NCBI GenBank assembly: GCA_964617375.1
Contig: CAZTXQ010000005.1
Coordinates: forward strand, 1 to 64,000
Length of the DNA stretch: 64,000 nt
Direction: 5' to 3'
Source of the DNA: Firm-13 sp964617375
GTDB taxonomy: Bacteria; Bacillota; Clostridia; Saccharofermentanales; Saccharofermentanaceae
Positions 7,860 through 16,089 of the stretch are shown piece by piece. Under the pieces are notes generated by a model, which was not told the DNA's origin, did no database searches, and saw nothing but the letters and a program-made list of their open reading frames with translations. Position 1 is the stretch's first letter, and every line of letters begins with the position of its first letter. The position numbers and the translations under genes are program-made.

Positions 7860-8261
7860 ATGGCAAAGGCAGTTAAAAAAACGGCCGTCAGAACCAAGAA
7901 AAGAGAGCGTAAGAATATTGACCGCGGTCACGCGCATATTCATTCGACTTTCAATAATACTATCGTTACGATTACCGATCCTCTCGGAAATGCAATTTCA
8001 TGGGCATCCGCCGGTGAGATGGGCATGAAGGGTTCCCGTAAAGGAACCGCTTTTGCTGCTCAGATGGCAGCCGAAGATGCGGCCAAGAAGGCCGTTGATC
8101 ACGGCATGCGTACCGTGGAGGTGTTTGTCAAAGGCCCCGGCGGCGGTCGCGAATCTGCTATCCGCGCTTTGCAGGCCACGGGACTGGACGTTACCATGAT
8201 CAAAGATGTTACTCCTGTCCCTCACAATGGTTGCAGGCCGCCTAAGAGAAGAAGAGTCTGA
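7860..8261 (+). CDS. rpsK: 30S ribosomal protein S11
   Basis: The 133-residue protein has HSTFNNTIVTITDPLGN, GSRKGTAFAAQMAA and the C-terminal PVPHNGCRPPKRRRV, a full match to S11, a platform protein next to the Shine-Dalgarno helix. ATG follows TAAGGAGGCGTAACTT. It is 17 bases from rpsD. Confidence 0.98.
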   Translation: MAKAVKKTAVRTKKRERKNIDRGHAHIHSTFNNTIVTITDPLGNAISWASAGEMGMKGSRKGTAFAAQMAAEDAAKKAVDHGMRTVEVFVKGPGGGRESAIRALQATGLDVTMIKDVTPVPHNGCRPPKRRRV

Positions 8262-8278
8262 TTACGGAGGTATAGAGA

Positions 8279-8896
8279 ATGGCCAGATATACAGATGCAT
8301 CCTGCCGCCTGTGCCGCAGAGAGGGCGATAAGCTCTTTCTCAAGGGTCAGAGATGTTATTCCTCAAAGTGTTCGATTGCCAGAAGGAGCTTTGCTCCCGG
8401 ACAGCACGGACAGGGAAGAAAGAAAGTATCCGAATATGGTCTTCAGCTTAGAGAAAAGCAGAAGACAAAGCGTTTTTACGGAATTCTCGAAAAGCAGTTT
8501 CATTCCACGTTTGAGCGTGCCGAACACTTAAAGGGCAAGACCGGTGAGAATCTTCTCGCTCTCCTTGAACTTCGTTTCGACAACGTTGTTTACAGAATGG
8601 GACTCGGGGCTTCACGTGCGGAAGCACGCCAGCTTGTCACACACGGTCATTTCACCGTTAACGGCAAGAAGGTTGACATTGCTTCCATTACACTTAAGGC
8701 GGGCGACGTCATCGCGGTTCGCGAGAAATCCCGCAAATCTCCGAAGTTTACATCTCTTACAAATGCGCGTCCGGTTCCGGCCTGGCTTACATTTAACGAT
8801 GAGACACTGACCGGTACAGTTGTACAGATCCCGACCCGTGAGGATGTGGATCTTCAGGTCAAGGAAACCCTTATCGTTGAGTTGTACTCCAAGTAA
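8279..8896 (+). CDS. rpsD: 30S ribosomal protein S4, zinc-binding type
   Basis: S4 nucleates assembly of the 30S body. The 205-residue product has four cysteines near the N-terminus (CRLC, then C and C within QRCYSSKC), the zinc form, and an S4 RNA-binding domain around residues 95-155 (LELRFDNVVYRMGLGASRAEARQ, split here by the RRLV-type loop LVTHGHFTVNGKKV). ATG follows ACGGAGGTATAGAGA. Being inside the alpha operon it is a candidate autoregulator of the leader before rpsM. Confidence 0.97.
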   Translation: MARYTDASCRLCRREGDKLFLKGQRCYSSKCSIARRSFAPGQHGQGRKKVSEYGLQLREKQKTKRFYGILEKQFHSTFERAEHLKGKTGENLLALLELRFDNVVYRMGLGASRAEARQLVTHGHFTVNGKKVDIASITLKAGDVIAVREKSRKSPKFTSLTNARPVPAWLTFNDETLTGTVVQIPTREDVDLQVKETLIVELYSK

Positions 8897-8948
8897 CGGG
8901 TTTTCGGATGAATGATCAATTAGTGTTTGCTGCGCAAGGAGGAGAAGG

Positions 8949-9902
8949 ATGATTGAGATAAAGAAGCCAGTCATTGAGTGTGTGGAAGTTAATGAAGACA
9001 GCTCCTATGGCAAGTTTGTAATCGAACCACTGGAGCGGGGATATGGTACTACGCTCGGCAATTCTTTACGCCGCGTTTTACTTTCTTCTCTGACCGGAGC
9101 CGCCGTTACCGCGATCCGTGTAGAAGGCGTCTACCACGAGTTCTCAACAGTTCTTGGTGTAGTTGAAGACATGACCGAGATTATACTGAACGTGAAGGGC
9201 ATTCGTGCCAAGCTTCATGTAGACGGCCCTAAGACTGTTTACATCAGCACGGATGAAGGACGCAGCGGCGTTGTCACGGCAGGCGATATCGTTCATGATG
9301 AAGAGGTCGAGATTATGAATCCCGATCACGTGATTGGAACACTTAACGGTGCCGGTCGCCTTTTCATGGAGCTCACGATCAACAAGGGACGCGGTTATGC
9401 GACCGCCGAACGCAACAAGCTTGTCAATCAGCCGATCGGTGTGATCGCCGTCGACTCGATTTTCACGCCGGTCAAGAAGTCGAACTATACGATTACCAAC
9501 ACCCGTGTCGGAGAGCGTACCGACTTTGACAGTCTTATGCTCGAAGTCTGGACGGATGCGACGCTTGATGTGAACGAAGCTCTTTCGGGAGCGGCAGCCA
9601 TACTTTGCGAGCACCTGGGTCTGTTTATCGCATTGACCGACAAGAACGCGGGCCCGAGCTTCCGGGACGCCGAGGACAACGGACATAAGAATTCCAAGCT
9701 GGAAGTTGCCATTGAGGATCTTGATTTCTCGGTAAGAACGTATAACTGCTTAAAGAGAGCCGGCATTAACACGATCGGCGACCTTGTAGCCCGTTCTGAA
9801 GACGAGATGATGAAGGTCAGGAATCTTGGCAAGAAATCCCTTGAAGAAGTCATTTTTAAACTCGAGGATATGGGCCTTTCTCTCGCGGCGAGCGAAGAAT
9901 AA
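8949..9902 (+). CDS. rpoA: DNA-directed RNA polymerase subunit alpha
   Basis: The 317-residue protein has the N-terminal dimerisation domain (FVIEPLERGYGTTLGNSLRR near residue 25) and the C-terminal helix-hairpin-helix domain (CLKRAGINTIGDLV and LGKKSLEEV), which contacts UP elements and activators. Length and motifs match the family. ATG follows AAGGAGGAGAAGG. It lies between rpsD and rplQ as usual. Confidence 0.98.
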   Translation: MIEIKKPVIECVEVNEDSSYGKFVIEPLERGYGTTLGNSLRRVLLSSLTGAAVTAIRVEGVYHEFSTVLGVVEDMTEIILNVKGIRAKLHVDGPKTVYISTDEGRSGVVTAGDIVHDEEVEIMNPDHVIGTLNGAGRLFMELTINKGRGYATAERNKLVNQPIGVIAVDSIFTPVKKSNYTITNTRVGERTDFDSLMLEVWTDATLDVNEALSGAAAILCEHLGLFIALTDKNAGPSFRDAEDNGHKNSKLEVAIEDLDFSVRTYNCLKRAGINTIGDLVARSEDEMMKVRNLGKKSLEEVIFKLEDMGLSLAASEE

Positions 9903-9950
9903 CTCATCAACCCCGGAGCATTTTCGAGTAACATATAGGAGGTTACACCC

Positions 9951-10475
9951 ATGCCGGCAAATAGAAAACTTGGACGTGCATCTGATCAGCGTACGGCCAT
10001 TTTAAGAAATCTGACTACAGCTTTTATCCTGAACGGGAAGATCGTGACAACGGTTGCCCGCGCCAAGGAAGTCAGTAAGATTTCTGAGAAGCTGATTACA
10101 CAGGCGATTCGCGAGAGAGATAACTTCACAACCAAAGAAGTGACCGTATCTACCGCGAAGCTTGATTCCAAAGGCAAGAAGGTTCTTGTTTCCAAGACTT
10201 CCAAAAACAATCTCAAGTATGACGTTGTCGATCGTGAGATTAAGAAGAAGTCGGTTCAGGTTGACAGCCCTTCCCGTCTTGCGGCAAGAAAGAATATGGT
10301 CTACTGGCTCAGAAAGAGTCACGATGCCGAGCAGAACACGGTGAATCCGGTCAATCGTCTTTTTGATGAAATCGCACCGAAATATGCCGGAAGAAACGGC
10401 GGTTATACGCGTATTATCAAGCTTGGCACAAGAAGAGGCGACGCTTCTGAAATGGCTCAGCTCGAGTTGGTATAA
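9951..10475 (+). CDS. rplQ: 50S ribosomal protein L17 with internal insertion
   Basis: L17 lines the exit side of the large subunit. The start (RKLGRASDQRTAILRNLTT) and end (GGYTRIIKLGTRRGDASEMAQLELV type) are standard, but the product has 174 residues against about 120 in Bacillus. The extra roughly 50 residues lie at about 62-112, a lysine- and serine-rich block between the two conserved halves. Longer L17 forms occur in some Clostridia, so this is a lineage trait rather than damage. ATG follows TAGGAGGTTACACCC. A terminator follows the gene. Confidence 0.95.
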   Translation: MPANRKLGRASDQRTAILRNLTTAFILNGKIVTTVARAKEVSKISEKLITQAIRERDNFTTKEVTVSTAKLDSKGKKVLVSKTSKNNLKYDVVDREIKKKSVQVDSPSRLAARKNMVYWLRKSHDAEQNTVNPVNRLFDEIAPKYAGRNGGYTRIIKLGTRRGDASEMAQLELV

Positions 10476-10520
10476 GCATACTGCTTTAACTCACGGCAAC
10501 AAATAAAGGTTTATTATTGA

Positions 10521-10556
10521 GGTGACGGTGTGCATATGCTTGCCGTCGCCTTTTTT
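10521..10556 (+). terminator. Rho-independent terminator of the ribosomal operon
   Basis: GGTGACGG (10521-10528) pairs with CCGTCGCC (10543-10550), eight pairs including one G-U, directly followed by TTTTTT (10551-10556). It closes the spc-alpha transcript after rplQ. Because it covers 10521-10556, an upstream in-frame ATG at 10530 cannot sensibly be the start of the next gene. Confidence 0.85.
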
Positions 10557-10574
10557 ATACGGGAGACGACTTTC

Positions 10575-12485
10575 ATGACAGAGGGCAAATCCTTAACGGA
10601 GAAAGCGGATAAGACGGAGATGGACGTCATTTTGGATGACGTTTCGTTTTCGTATGTCCATATGGAGACCGAAGTCGTTTCGGCACTTTCGGATGTTTCC
10701 CTGTCTCTTGCGAGAGGCAGTTACACAGCGCTTCTGGGCAGGAACGGTTCGGGGAAATCGACCATGGCCAAGTTGATCGATGTGCTCGAGCTTCCTCAGG
10801 AGGGCAGCGTACTTGTTATCGGGAACAACACGAACGACGAGTCCGTCTTCTGGGAAATCCGGACTTCGTGCGGCATGGTTTTTCAGAATCCGGATAATCA
10901 GATCGTAGGAACTACGGTGGAAGAGGATGTTGCCTTCGGTCCCGAAAACTTAGGTGTTCCGACGGCCGAAATCAGGAGCCGCGTCGACGATGCCCTTCGG
11001 TATGTCGGTCTTACGGAGCTCTCTTTGCGGCAGCCGTCGCAGCTTTCCGGCGGGCAGAAGCAGAAGCTGGCGATTGCCGGTATTCTGGCAATGAGTCCGC
11101 AGATCCTGCTTCTGGATGAATCCACATCCATGCTGGACCCTATAAGCCGGGATGATTTTCTGGCGCTTGTCGATAAACTCATACGGGACAAACATATGAC
11201 GGTTCTTCATATCACGCACGATATGTCGGAAGCGTGTCTGGCTGATCGTATCGTAGTGCTCGATCACGGTAAGGTTGCGCTTTCCGGCACCCCCGGCGAA
11301 GTGTTCAGCCAGGTGGAAGCTGTGAGGGCATTGGGACTCGATGTTCCCGTTTTTGCCGATCTTGCCTTCACCGTATCGGAGCGGTTAGGGGTGGAACCGG
11401 ACCGGAAAATTCTTTTTTCCAGAGAACTTGCGCTCAACGGAATCAGAGAGATGCTTCGTCGTCCGCCCGTCACATATATGCCGGCCGCCTCGGAATCAGG
11501 CACGGCGGAATCCGGCAAAGCGGAATCTCCCGTATCGGACAAGGACAAACCCGAGGCGAGAACGGTTCTTCAAGTCTCGCATCTGTCGCATTTCTATGAA
11601 AAAGGCGGCGCTCCCGCATTGGACGACGTGTCGTTTTCGGTAAAGGAAGGCGAGATTTTCGCGATTATCGGTCACAGCGGTTCCGGAAAAACAACATTGA
11701 TCACACATTTGAACGGATTGATGAGACCCGAATCCGGGGATGTATTTGTCTATCCCAAGGATGGTACGGAGCCACTTAATGTGCGCAAAAATGCGGACGT
11801 ACGCAGCATACGCCGTTTGGTCGGCCTCCTTTTTCAATATCCGGAGTATCAGCTTTTTGAAGAAACGGTCCGCAAGGATATCGCGTTCGGCCCGAAGAAG
11901 ATGGGCTATAAGGATTCTCAAATCGAAGAAAAGGTCCAAAGCGCAATCCGTCTTTTAGGCCTTGACGACAGCATTCTGGAACGGTCTCCGTTTGAATTGT
12001 CCGGCGGTCAGAAGCGCCGGGTTGCTTTTGCGGGTGTTATCGCGATGGACCCGGATATTCTTGTTCTGGACGAACCCGCGGCGGGCCTCGACCCGACGGG
12101 CCGGAGAGAGATTCTCGAATATGCGACGAGACTGAAGGCGATGGGAAAAACCGTCATTATCGTCTCGCACAATATGGATGAAGCCGCCCGGTATGCGGAC
12201 CGCATTCTTGTTTTGAAGCACGGGAAGGCGTCGGAACCAATGACGCCCGGCGAGTTGTTTACCGACGAAGATCGTCTTAAAGATCTGGGTATAACCGCGC
12301 CTGAAATCGTTACATGTCTTCGCGAGTTAAAAAAAGAGATTCCGGATATGCGACTTGAATATTTCCGTGCGACGGATGCCGCCGACGAAATCATTCGCGC
12401 CTTCAATACTTGTAACCAACCCCCTGTCGGTGACGGCTATACCGCCGCTGCCGCTGACAATACCTCCGGGGGTGACGCGGTATGA
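10575..12485 (+). CDS. ecfA: Fused EcfA1-EcfA2 ATPase of the ECF transporter
   Basis: ECF transporters import vitamins and metal ions; two ATPases normally encoded by ecfA1 and ecfA2 power a shared EcfT. Here both are in one 636-residue chain. Domain 1 has Walker A GRNGSGKST at 55-63, signature LSGGQKQKLA near 157 and Walker B LLLDEST near 179 (EcfA1-like SMLDP). Domain 2 has Walker A GHSGSGKTT near 366, LSGGQKRRVA near 475 and LVLDEPAAGLDP near 497 (EcfA2-like). A low-complexity linker rich in Ser, Glu and Ala lies at about 302-324. ATG 10575 follows GGGAGACGACTTTC. The stop overlaps ecfT by 4 bases. I see no frameshift; the fusion is a single clean frame. Confidence 0.93.
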   Translation: MTEGKSLTEKADKTEMDVILDDVSFSYVHMETEVVSALSDVSLSLARGSYTALLGRNGSGKSTMAKLIDVLELPQEGSVLVIGNNTNDESVFWEIRTSCGMVFQNPDNQIVGTTVEEDVAFGPENLGVPTAEIRSRVDDALRYVGLTELSLRQPSQLSGGQKQKLAIAGILAMSPQILLLDESTSMLDPISRDDFLALVDKLIRDKHMTVLHITHDMSEACLADRIVVLDHGKVALSGTPGEVFSQVEAVRALGLDVPVFADLAFTVSERLGVEPDRKILFSRELALNGIREMLRRPPVTYMPAASESGTAESGKAESPVSDKDKPEARTVLQVSHLSHFYEKGGAPALDDVSFSVKEGEIFAIIGHSGSGKTTLITHLNGLMRPESGDVFVYPKDGTEPLNVRKNADVRSIRRLVGLLFQYPEYQLFEETVRKDIAFGPKKMGYKDSQIEEKVQSAIRLLGLDDSILERSPFELSGGQKRRVAFAGVIAMDPDILVLDEPAAGLDPTGRREILEYATRLKAMGKTVIIVSHNMDEAARYADRILVLKHGKASEPMTPGELFTDEDRLKDLGITAPEIVTCLRELKKEIPDMRLEYFRATDAADEIIRAFNTCNQPPVGDGYTAAAADNTSGGDAV

Positions 12486-13288
12486 TGAAGGATATTTCGA
12501 TCGGCCGTTACTGTCAGGGAAATTCGATTCTGCACCGTCTGGATCCGCGCGTCAAAATTGTGCTGTGTTTCCTCTATATGATTGTCATATTTATCTTGTC
12601 AAAACCCGCGAGTCTCCTTCTCGCGTTTGCGGTCGTCATTTTCCTTGCGGTTCTTTCCTCGATCTCTCCGGGGAAGATTCTTGATTCGGTCAGGCCGGTT
12701 CTTTTCCTCCTCCTTTTTGTTTTTGTCCTGAATGTACTGACCATAAGGACCGGCAATACGCTTGTCGAGTTCTGGATTGTCAAGATCACCGGCGACGGCA
12801 TATTAAAGGCCGGTCTTATGGCCTTAAGGCTCTTTCTGCTGATTCTCGGCACGAGTCTTCTGCTGACGCTTACCACGACACCGCTTCTGATGGCGGATTC
12901 GCTGGAGAGCCTTTTCGGGCCTTTGAAAAAAATCCGGGTTCCGGTTCATGAGATGGCGATGATGATGTCGATCGCGCTCCGGTTTGTTCCTACACTCGTA
13001 GAAGAAACAGACAAGATCATGAAAGCCCAGGCATCGAGAGGCGCAGAGTATGATACGGGGAATATTTTCGCGAGGGCGAAGGGATATGTGACGGTTCTGG
13101 TGCCGCTTTTTGTAAGTGCTTTCAAGCGGGCCGAGGAGCTCGCAGTTGCAATGGATGCCAGGTGCTACCGGGGCGGTGAGGGAAGGACCAAGCTTCATGT
13201 TCTTCACATGAAGAAGGCGGATTATTTTTGGTTTATCGTCTTGTCTGTCGCTGCTTTGGGTTTGCTGCTTATAGATTTATTTGTATAA
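12482..13288 (+). CDS. ecfT: ECF transporter transmembrane protein EcfT
   Basis: The 268-residue membrane protein couples the two ATPase domains to substrate-binding S components. It has about five hydrophobic segments, the LDPRVKI block near residue 20, and the two coupling-helix motifs: ASRGAEYD near 182 and MDARCYRGGEGRT near 223 (the second reads ARC rather than ARG, a known variant form as far as I recall). ATG 12482 overlaps the ecfA stop as ATGA, so translation is coupled. No S component gene is nearby, so this is a group-II type shared module. Confidence 0.94.
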   Translation: MMKDISIGRYCQGNSILHRLDPRVKIVLCFLYMIVIFILSKPASLLLAFAVVIFLAVLSSISPGKILDSVRPVLFLLLFVFVLNVLTIRTGNTLVEFWIVKITGDGILKAGLMALRLFLLILGTSLLLTLTTTPLLMADSLESLFGPLKKIRVPVHEMAMMMSIALRFVPTLVEETDKIMKAQASRGAEYDTGNIFARAKGYVTVLVPLFVSAFKRAEELAVAMDARCYRGGEGRTKLHVLHMKKADYFWFIVLSVAALGLLLIDLFV

Positions 13289-13394
13289 ATCAGTTAGAAT
13301 TGTATTGTTTGCATTTCCGATTTGAGAAGCAAGTTTCTGACGGGTATTACGGGATTGCGTACACGAATAATTTATCTCAGCAGAGGAATTTATT

Positions 13395-14372
13395 ATGAAG
13401 TATTATGTGGGAATTGACTTGGGCGGAACGAACATTAAGGCAGGAGTCGTTACCGAATCGGGCACAATCTTGAATAAAAAGAGCATCAAAACGAACGCGA
13501 CGCGCAAGATGGAAGAGATCATTAAGGATATGGGCAGGCTTGCGGCGGAGGTTATCGCAGAAGCCGGTCTTTCCAAATCAGATATTATGGCGATCGGTAT
13601 CGGCTCTCCCGGAACACCGGACAACAAGACAGGCTGCCTTGTATATTCCAACAATTTGCCTTTCCGTATGGCGCCGATGCGCAGGATTATCCGCGAATTG
13701 ATCGATCTTCCCGTATATATAGACAATGATGCGAACTGTGCCGCAATGGCGGAGAGTGTCGCAGGCGCCGCAAAGGACGTAGAAGATTCCATAACCATCA
13801 CACTCGGAACCGGTATCGGCTGCGGCGTGATTATCAACAGGCGTATCTATTCCGGCTTCAATCAGGCCGGTTCGGAATTCGGTCATACGGTTCTGGTAGC
13901 CGGCGGCGTTCCATGCACCTGCGGAAGAAAGGGCTGTTTCGAAGTATACGGTTCGGCTTCCGGATTGATCCGCATGACAAAGGAAGCGGCCGCAGCGAAT
14001 CCCTCGTCGGCCTTACATACAATCATTGCCCAGAACGACGGCAAGGTGAATGCCAAGATCGCTTTCGAAGCGATGCGTGCGGGCGACAAGACGGCCGAAG
14101 AGCTTGTGGAGACATATCTTGAATACCTGGCCGACGGCCTTGCAAATGTCATCAATGCGTATATGCCGGAGGTTATCGTGATCGGCGGCGGCGTATGCAA
14201 CGAAGGTGACGCACTTTTGATTCCTCTGCGCGAAAAGACCCTGTGCAAGCCTTATTCCGGAGTAGGTGTGAAAACGACACAGATTCGCCTTGCCGAGATG
14301 GGCAATGACGCGGGTATTGTCGGCGCCGCCATGATGGGCAAGTCCTGCATCGACGACGGTCTCGAGGGCTGA
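13395..14372 (+). CDS. glcK: ROK-family glucokinase
   Basis: ROK kinases phosphorylate glucose or related sugars with ATP. The 325-residue protein has the phosphate motif GIDLGGTNIKAGVV at 5-18, catalytic Asp in DNDANCAAMAE near 115, the zinc motif CTCGRKGC near 175 and the adenosine motif IVIGGGVCNEG near 260. Length fits bacterial glucokinase; I infer glucose from overall similarity. It lies between ecfT and truA, two genes that are often adjacent in related genomes. ATG follows CAGAGGAATTTATT. Confidence 0.88.
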   Translation: MKYYVGIDLGGTNIKAGVVTESGTILNKKSIKTNATRKMEEIIKDMGRLAAEVIAEAGLSKSDIMAIGIGSPGTPDNKTGCLVYSNNLPFRMAPMRRIIRELIDLPVYIDNDANCAAMAESVAGAAKDVEDSITITLGTGIGCGVIINRRIYSGFNQAGSEFGHTVLVAGGVPCTCGRKGCFEVYGSASGLIRMTKEAAAANPSSALHTIIAQNDGKVNAKIAFEAMRAGDKTAEELVETYLEYLADGLANVINAYMPEVIVIGGGVCNEGDALLIPLREKTLCKPYSGVGVKTTQIRLAEMGNDAGIVGAAMMGKSCIDDGLEG

Positions 14373-14376
14373 ACGT

Positions 14377-15213
14377 TTGGACGTGACAAACAGCCGGCCG
14401 GCAGAAGAGAATAAAGCAATCCGCATGGCGCTTCTGACCGAATATGACGGCACAGATTTTTCTGGTTTTCAGAGACAAAACAACGGACGCTCGGTTCAGC
14501 AGGTGCTCGAAAAGGCACTCAGTAAGCTGTACGGGCGTCCCGTTTCTATTTACGGCTGCAGTAGAACCGATGCCGGTGTGCATGCACGCGCTCACGTTTC
14601 CCATGCGAACGTTCCTTTCCTGATTCCGCCCGAAAAGCTTCCGCTCGCGATGAACACACTGCTGCCGGCGGACGTTTCCGTTCTGAAAGCGGTTGTCGTG
14701 ACGGAAGATTTCCACGCGCGATTCTCTTCGATGGGCAAGGAGTACGTATACCGGATCTGGAATTCGTCGGTTCGGCCGGCGATGGACCGGCGTTATATCG
14801 CTCATGTACCGGGCAAAATCAATATCGACGCGATGAAGGCGGCGGCCGCAGCTCTTGAGGGCCGGCATGACTTTTCCGCTTTTTTCGCGCAGACGGATAA
14901 GTATGTCAATCCCGTGCGGACGATGGATATGATCCGGGTTCAAGAGCACGAAGACTCGCCGCTCATCGAGATTACGGTCCGCGGCAAGTCGTTCCTCTAC
15001 AATATGGTCCGGATTCTGGCCGGGACGATCGTGTACGCGGGGCAGGGCAAGATTGATCCGGAGACGGTCGGTGAACGGATAACCGGGAAGGACCGCCGGT
15101 ATGCCGGAAAGACGATGCCGGCCAAAGGGCTGACGCTCGAGAAGGTGTTTTACGATCCCGATCCGTTTGTGCATGAAGACGGATCTTCCGCAGCAAGTCC
15201 GGGACTTACATAA
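14377..15213 (+). CDS. truA: tRNA pseudouridine(38-40) synthase TruA
   Basis: TruA isomerises uridines 38-40 in the tRNA anticodon arm. The catalytic Asp lies in GCSRTDAGVHA, and the segments LTEYDGTDFSGFQRQ and FLYNMVRILAGT are family signatures. A TTG at 14377 gives 278 residues; ATG 14425 (MALLTEYDG) gives 262 and places the conserved start close to the family's usual N-terminus. Neither has a strong Shine-Dalgarno, so the start is open between the two; the stop at 15213 is certain. Confidence 0.92.
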   Translation: MDVTNSRPAEENKAIRMALLTEYDGTDFSGFQRQNNGRSVQQVLEKALSKLYGRPVSIYGCSRTDAGVHARAHVSHANVPFLIPPEKLPLAMNTLLPADVSVLKAVVVTEDFHARFSSMGKEYVYRIWNSSVRPAMDRRYIAHVPGKINIDAMKAAAAALEGRHDFSAFFAQTDKYVNPVRTMDMIRVQEHEDSPLIEITVRGKSFLYNMVRILAGTIVYAGQGKIDPETVGERITGKDRRYAGKTMPAKGLTLEKVFYDPDPFVHEDGSSAASPGLT

Positions 15214-15302
15214 TCTACAGGGAATCATTGTCACAATACGCCGTATTTCTGATTCGTGGTAAAATCCATAAAGCGATATATATATATACGGAGGAGCGCC
15301 CG

Positions 15303-16064
15303 ATGCGATTGCACATTCATCAGCTGGAAAAGAGTTTCGGCAGCAAATCTGTCCTGAACGGTATCGATTTCACGTTTGAGCAGGGCCGGATCTACGGTCT
15401 GCTCGGCCGCAACGGAGCCGGAAAGACGACTCTGTTCAATTGTCTGGCGCGTTATCTCGATCATGACCGGGGAGGAATCGGAATTGACCTCGCGGAGGAA
15501 GCGGCAGATCCGCAATCCTTCTTTTCGATACCCCGACCGGATTATCGGGAGAGTGATATCGGTCTAGTATTCACGCAGCCGCATCTGCCTGATTTTATGA
15601 CGGGCAGAGAATTCATCAAGTTCTTCATTGAGATCAACAGCGATAAGGTGATAAATCCCAAAGAAGTCGACGAGTATTTCCGGCTTGTCGCATTCAATCC
15701 CGCGGACGGTGACCGGCTGATCAAGGGATACTCGCACGGCATGATGAACAAACTTCAGATGCTGATATCGATGTATATTTTGCAGCCTCCGGTCATTCTC
15801 CTGGATGAGCCCCTGACGTCATTTGACGTCGTCGCGGCGCTCGAGGTCAAGAACATGATCAAGTCGATCAAGAAAGACCATATCATTATCTTCTCGACAC
15901 ATATCCTGCAGCTTGCACAGGATCTCTGCGATGAGATTGTTGTATTGCAGGACGGGCTCCTTCGTCATATTCCGCAGGAGAGCATTCACTCCCCGCAGTT
16001 TGAAACAGATATCATAAGGATTTTACAGGACTCTCCCGAAGTATCCGAATATCAGCAGCCATAA
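15303..16064 (+). CDS. ABC transporter ATP-binding protein
   Basis: A 253-residue nucleotide-binding protein with Walker A GRNGAGKTT near residue 37, Walker B VILLDEPLTSFD near 165 and switch His in IIFSTHILQ. The signature region reads KGYSHGMMNKLQML in place of the normal LSGGQ, a weakened form also seen in exporters of unknown substrate. ATG 15303 follows ACGGAGGAGCGCCCG. Together with the next membrane protein it forms a two-gene ABC unit. The substrate is unknown; an antibiotic- or peptide-type exporter is possible but unsupported. Confidence 0.85.
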   Translation: MRLHIHQLEKSFGSKSVLNGIDFTFEQGRIYGLLGRNGAGKTTLFNCLARYLDHDRGGIGIDLAEEAADPQSFFSIPRPDYRESDIGLVFTQPHLPDFMTGREFIKFFIEINSDKVINPKEVDEYFRLVAFNPADGDRLIKGYSHGMMNKLQMLISMYILQPPVILLDEPLTSFDVVAALEVKNMIKSIKKDHIIIFSTHILQLAQDLCDEIVVLQDGLLRHIPQESIHSPQFETDIIRILQDSPEVSEYQQP

Positions 16065-16089
16065 AGCGCCGGAGGACTTGAGCATTCCT

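Noticed and set aside
10530..10574. An N-terminal extension of the fused EcfA from ATG 10530
   Set aside because: These codons lie in the stem and U-run of the rplQ terminator; ATG 10575 has its own ribosome binding site.
14173..15234. A long minus-strand open frame opposite glcK and truA
   Set aside because: Both plus-strand genes are clear family members; the frame is a shadow caused by codon bias.
15229..15265. A promoter from TTGTCA and TAAAAT before the ABC ATPase gene
   Set aside because: The spacing is 25 bases, far outside the working range, and no better -35 is present.
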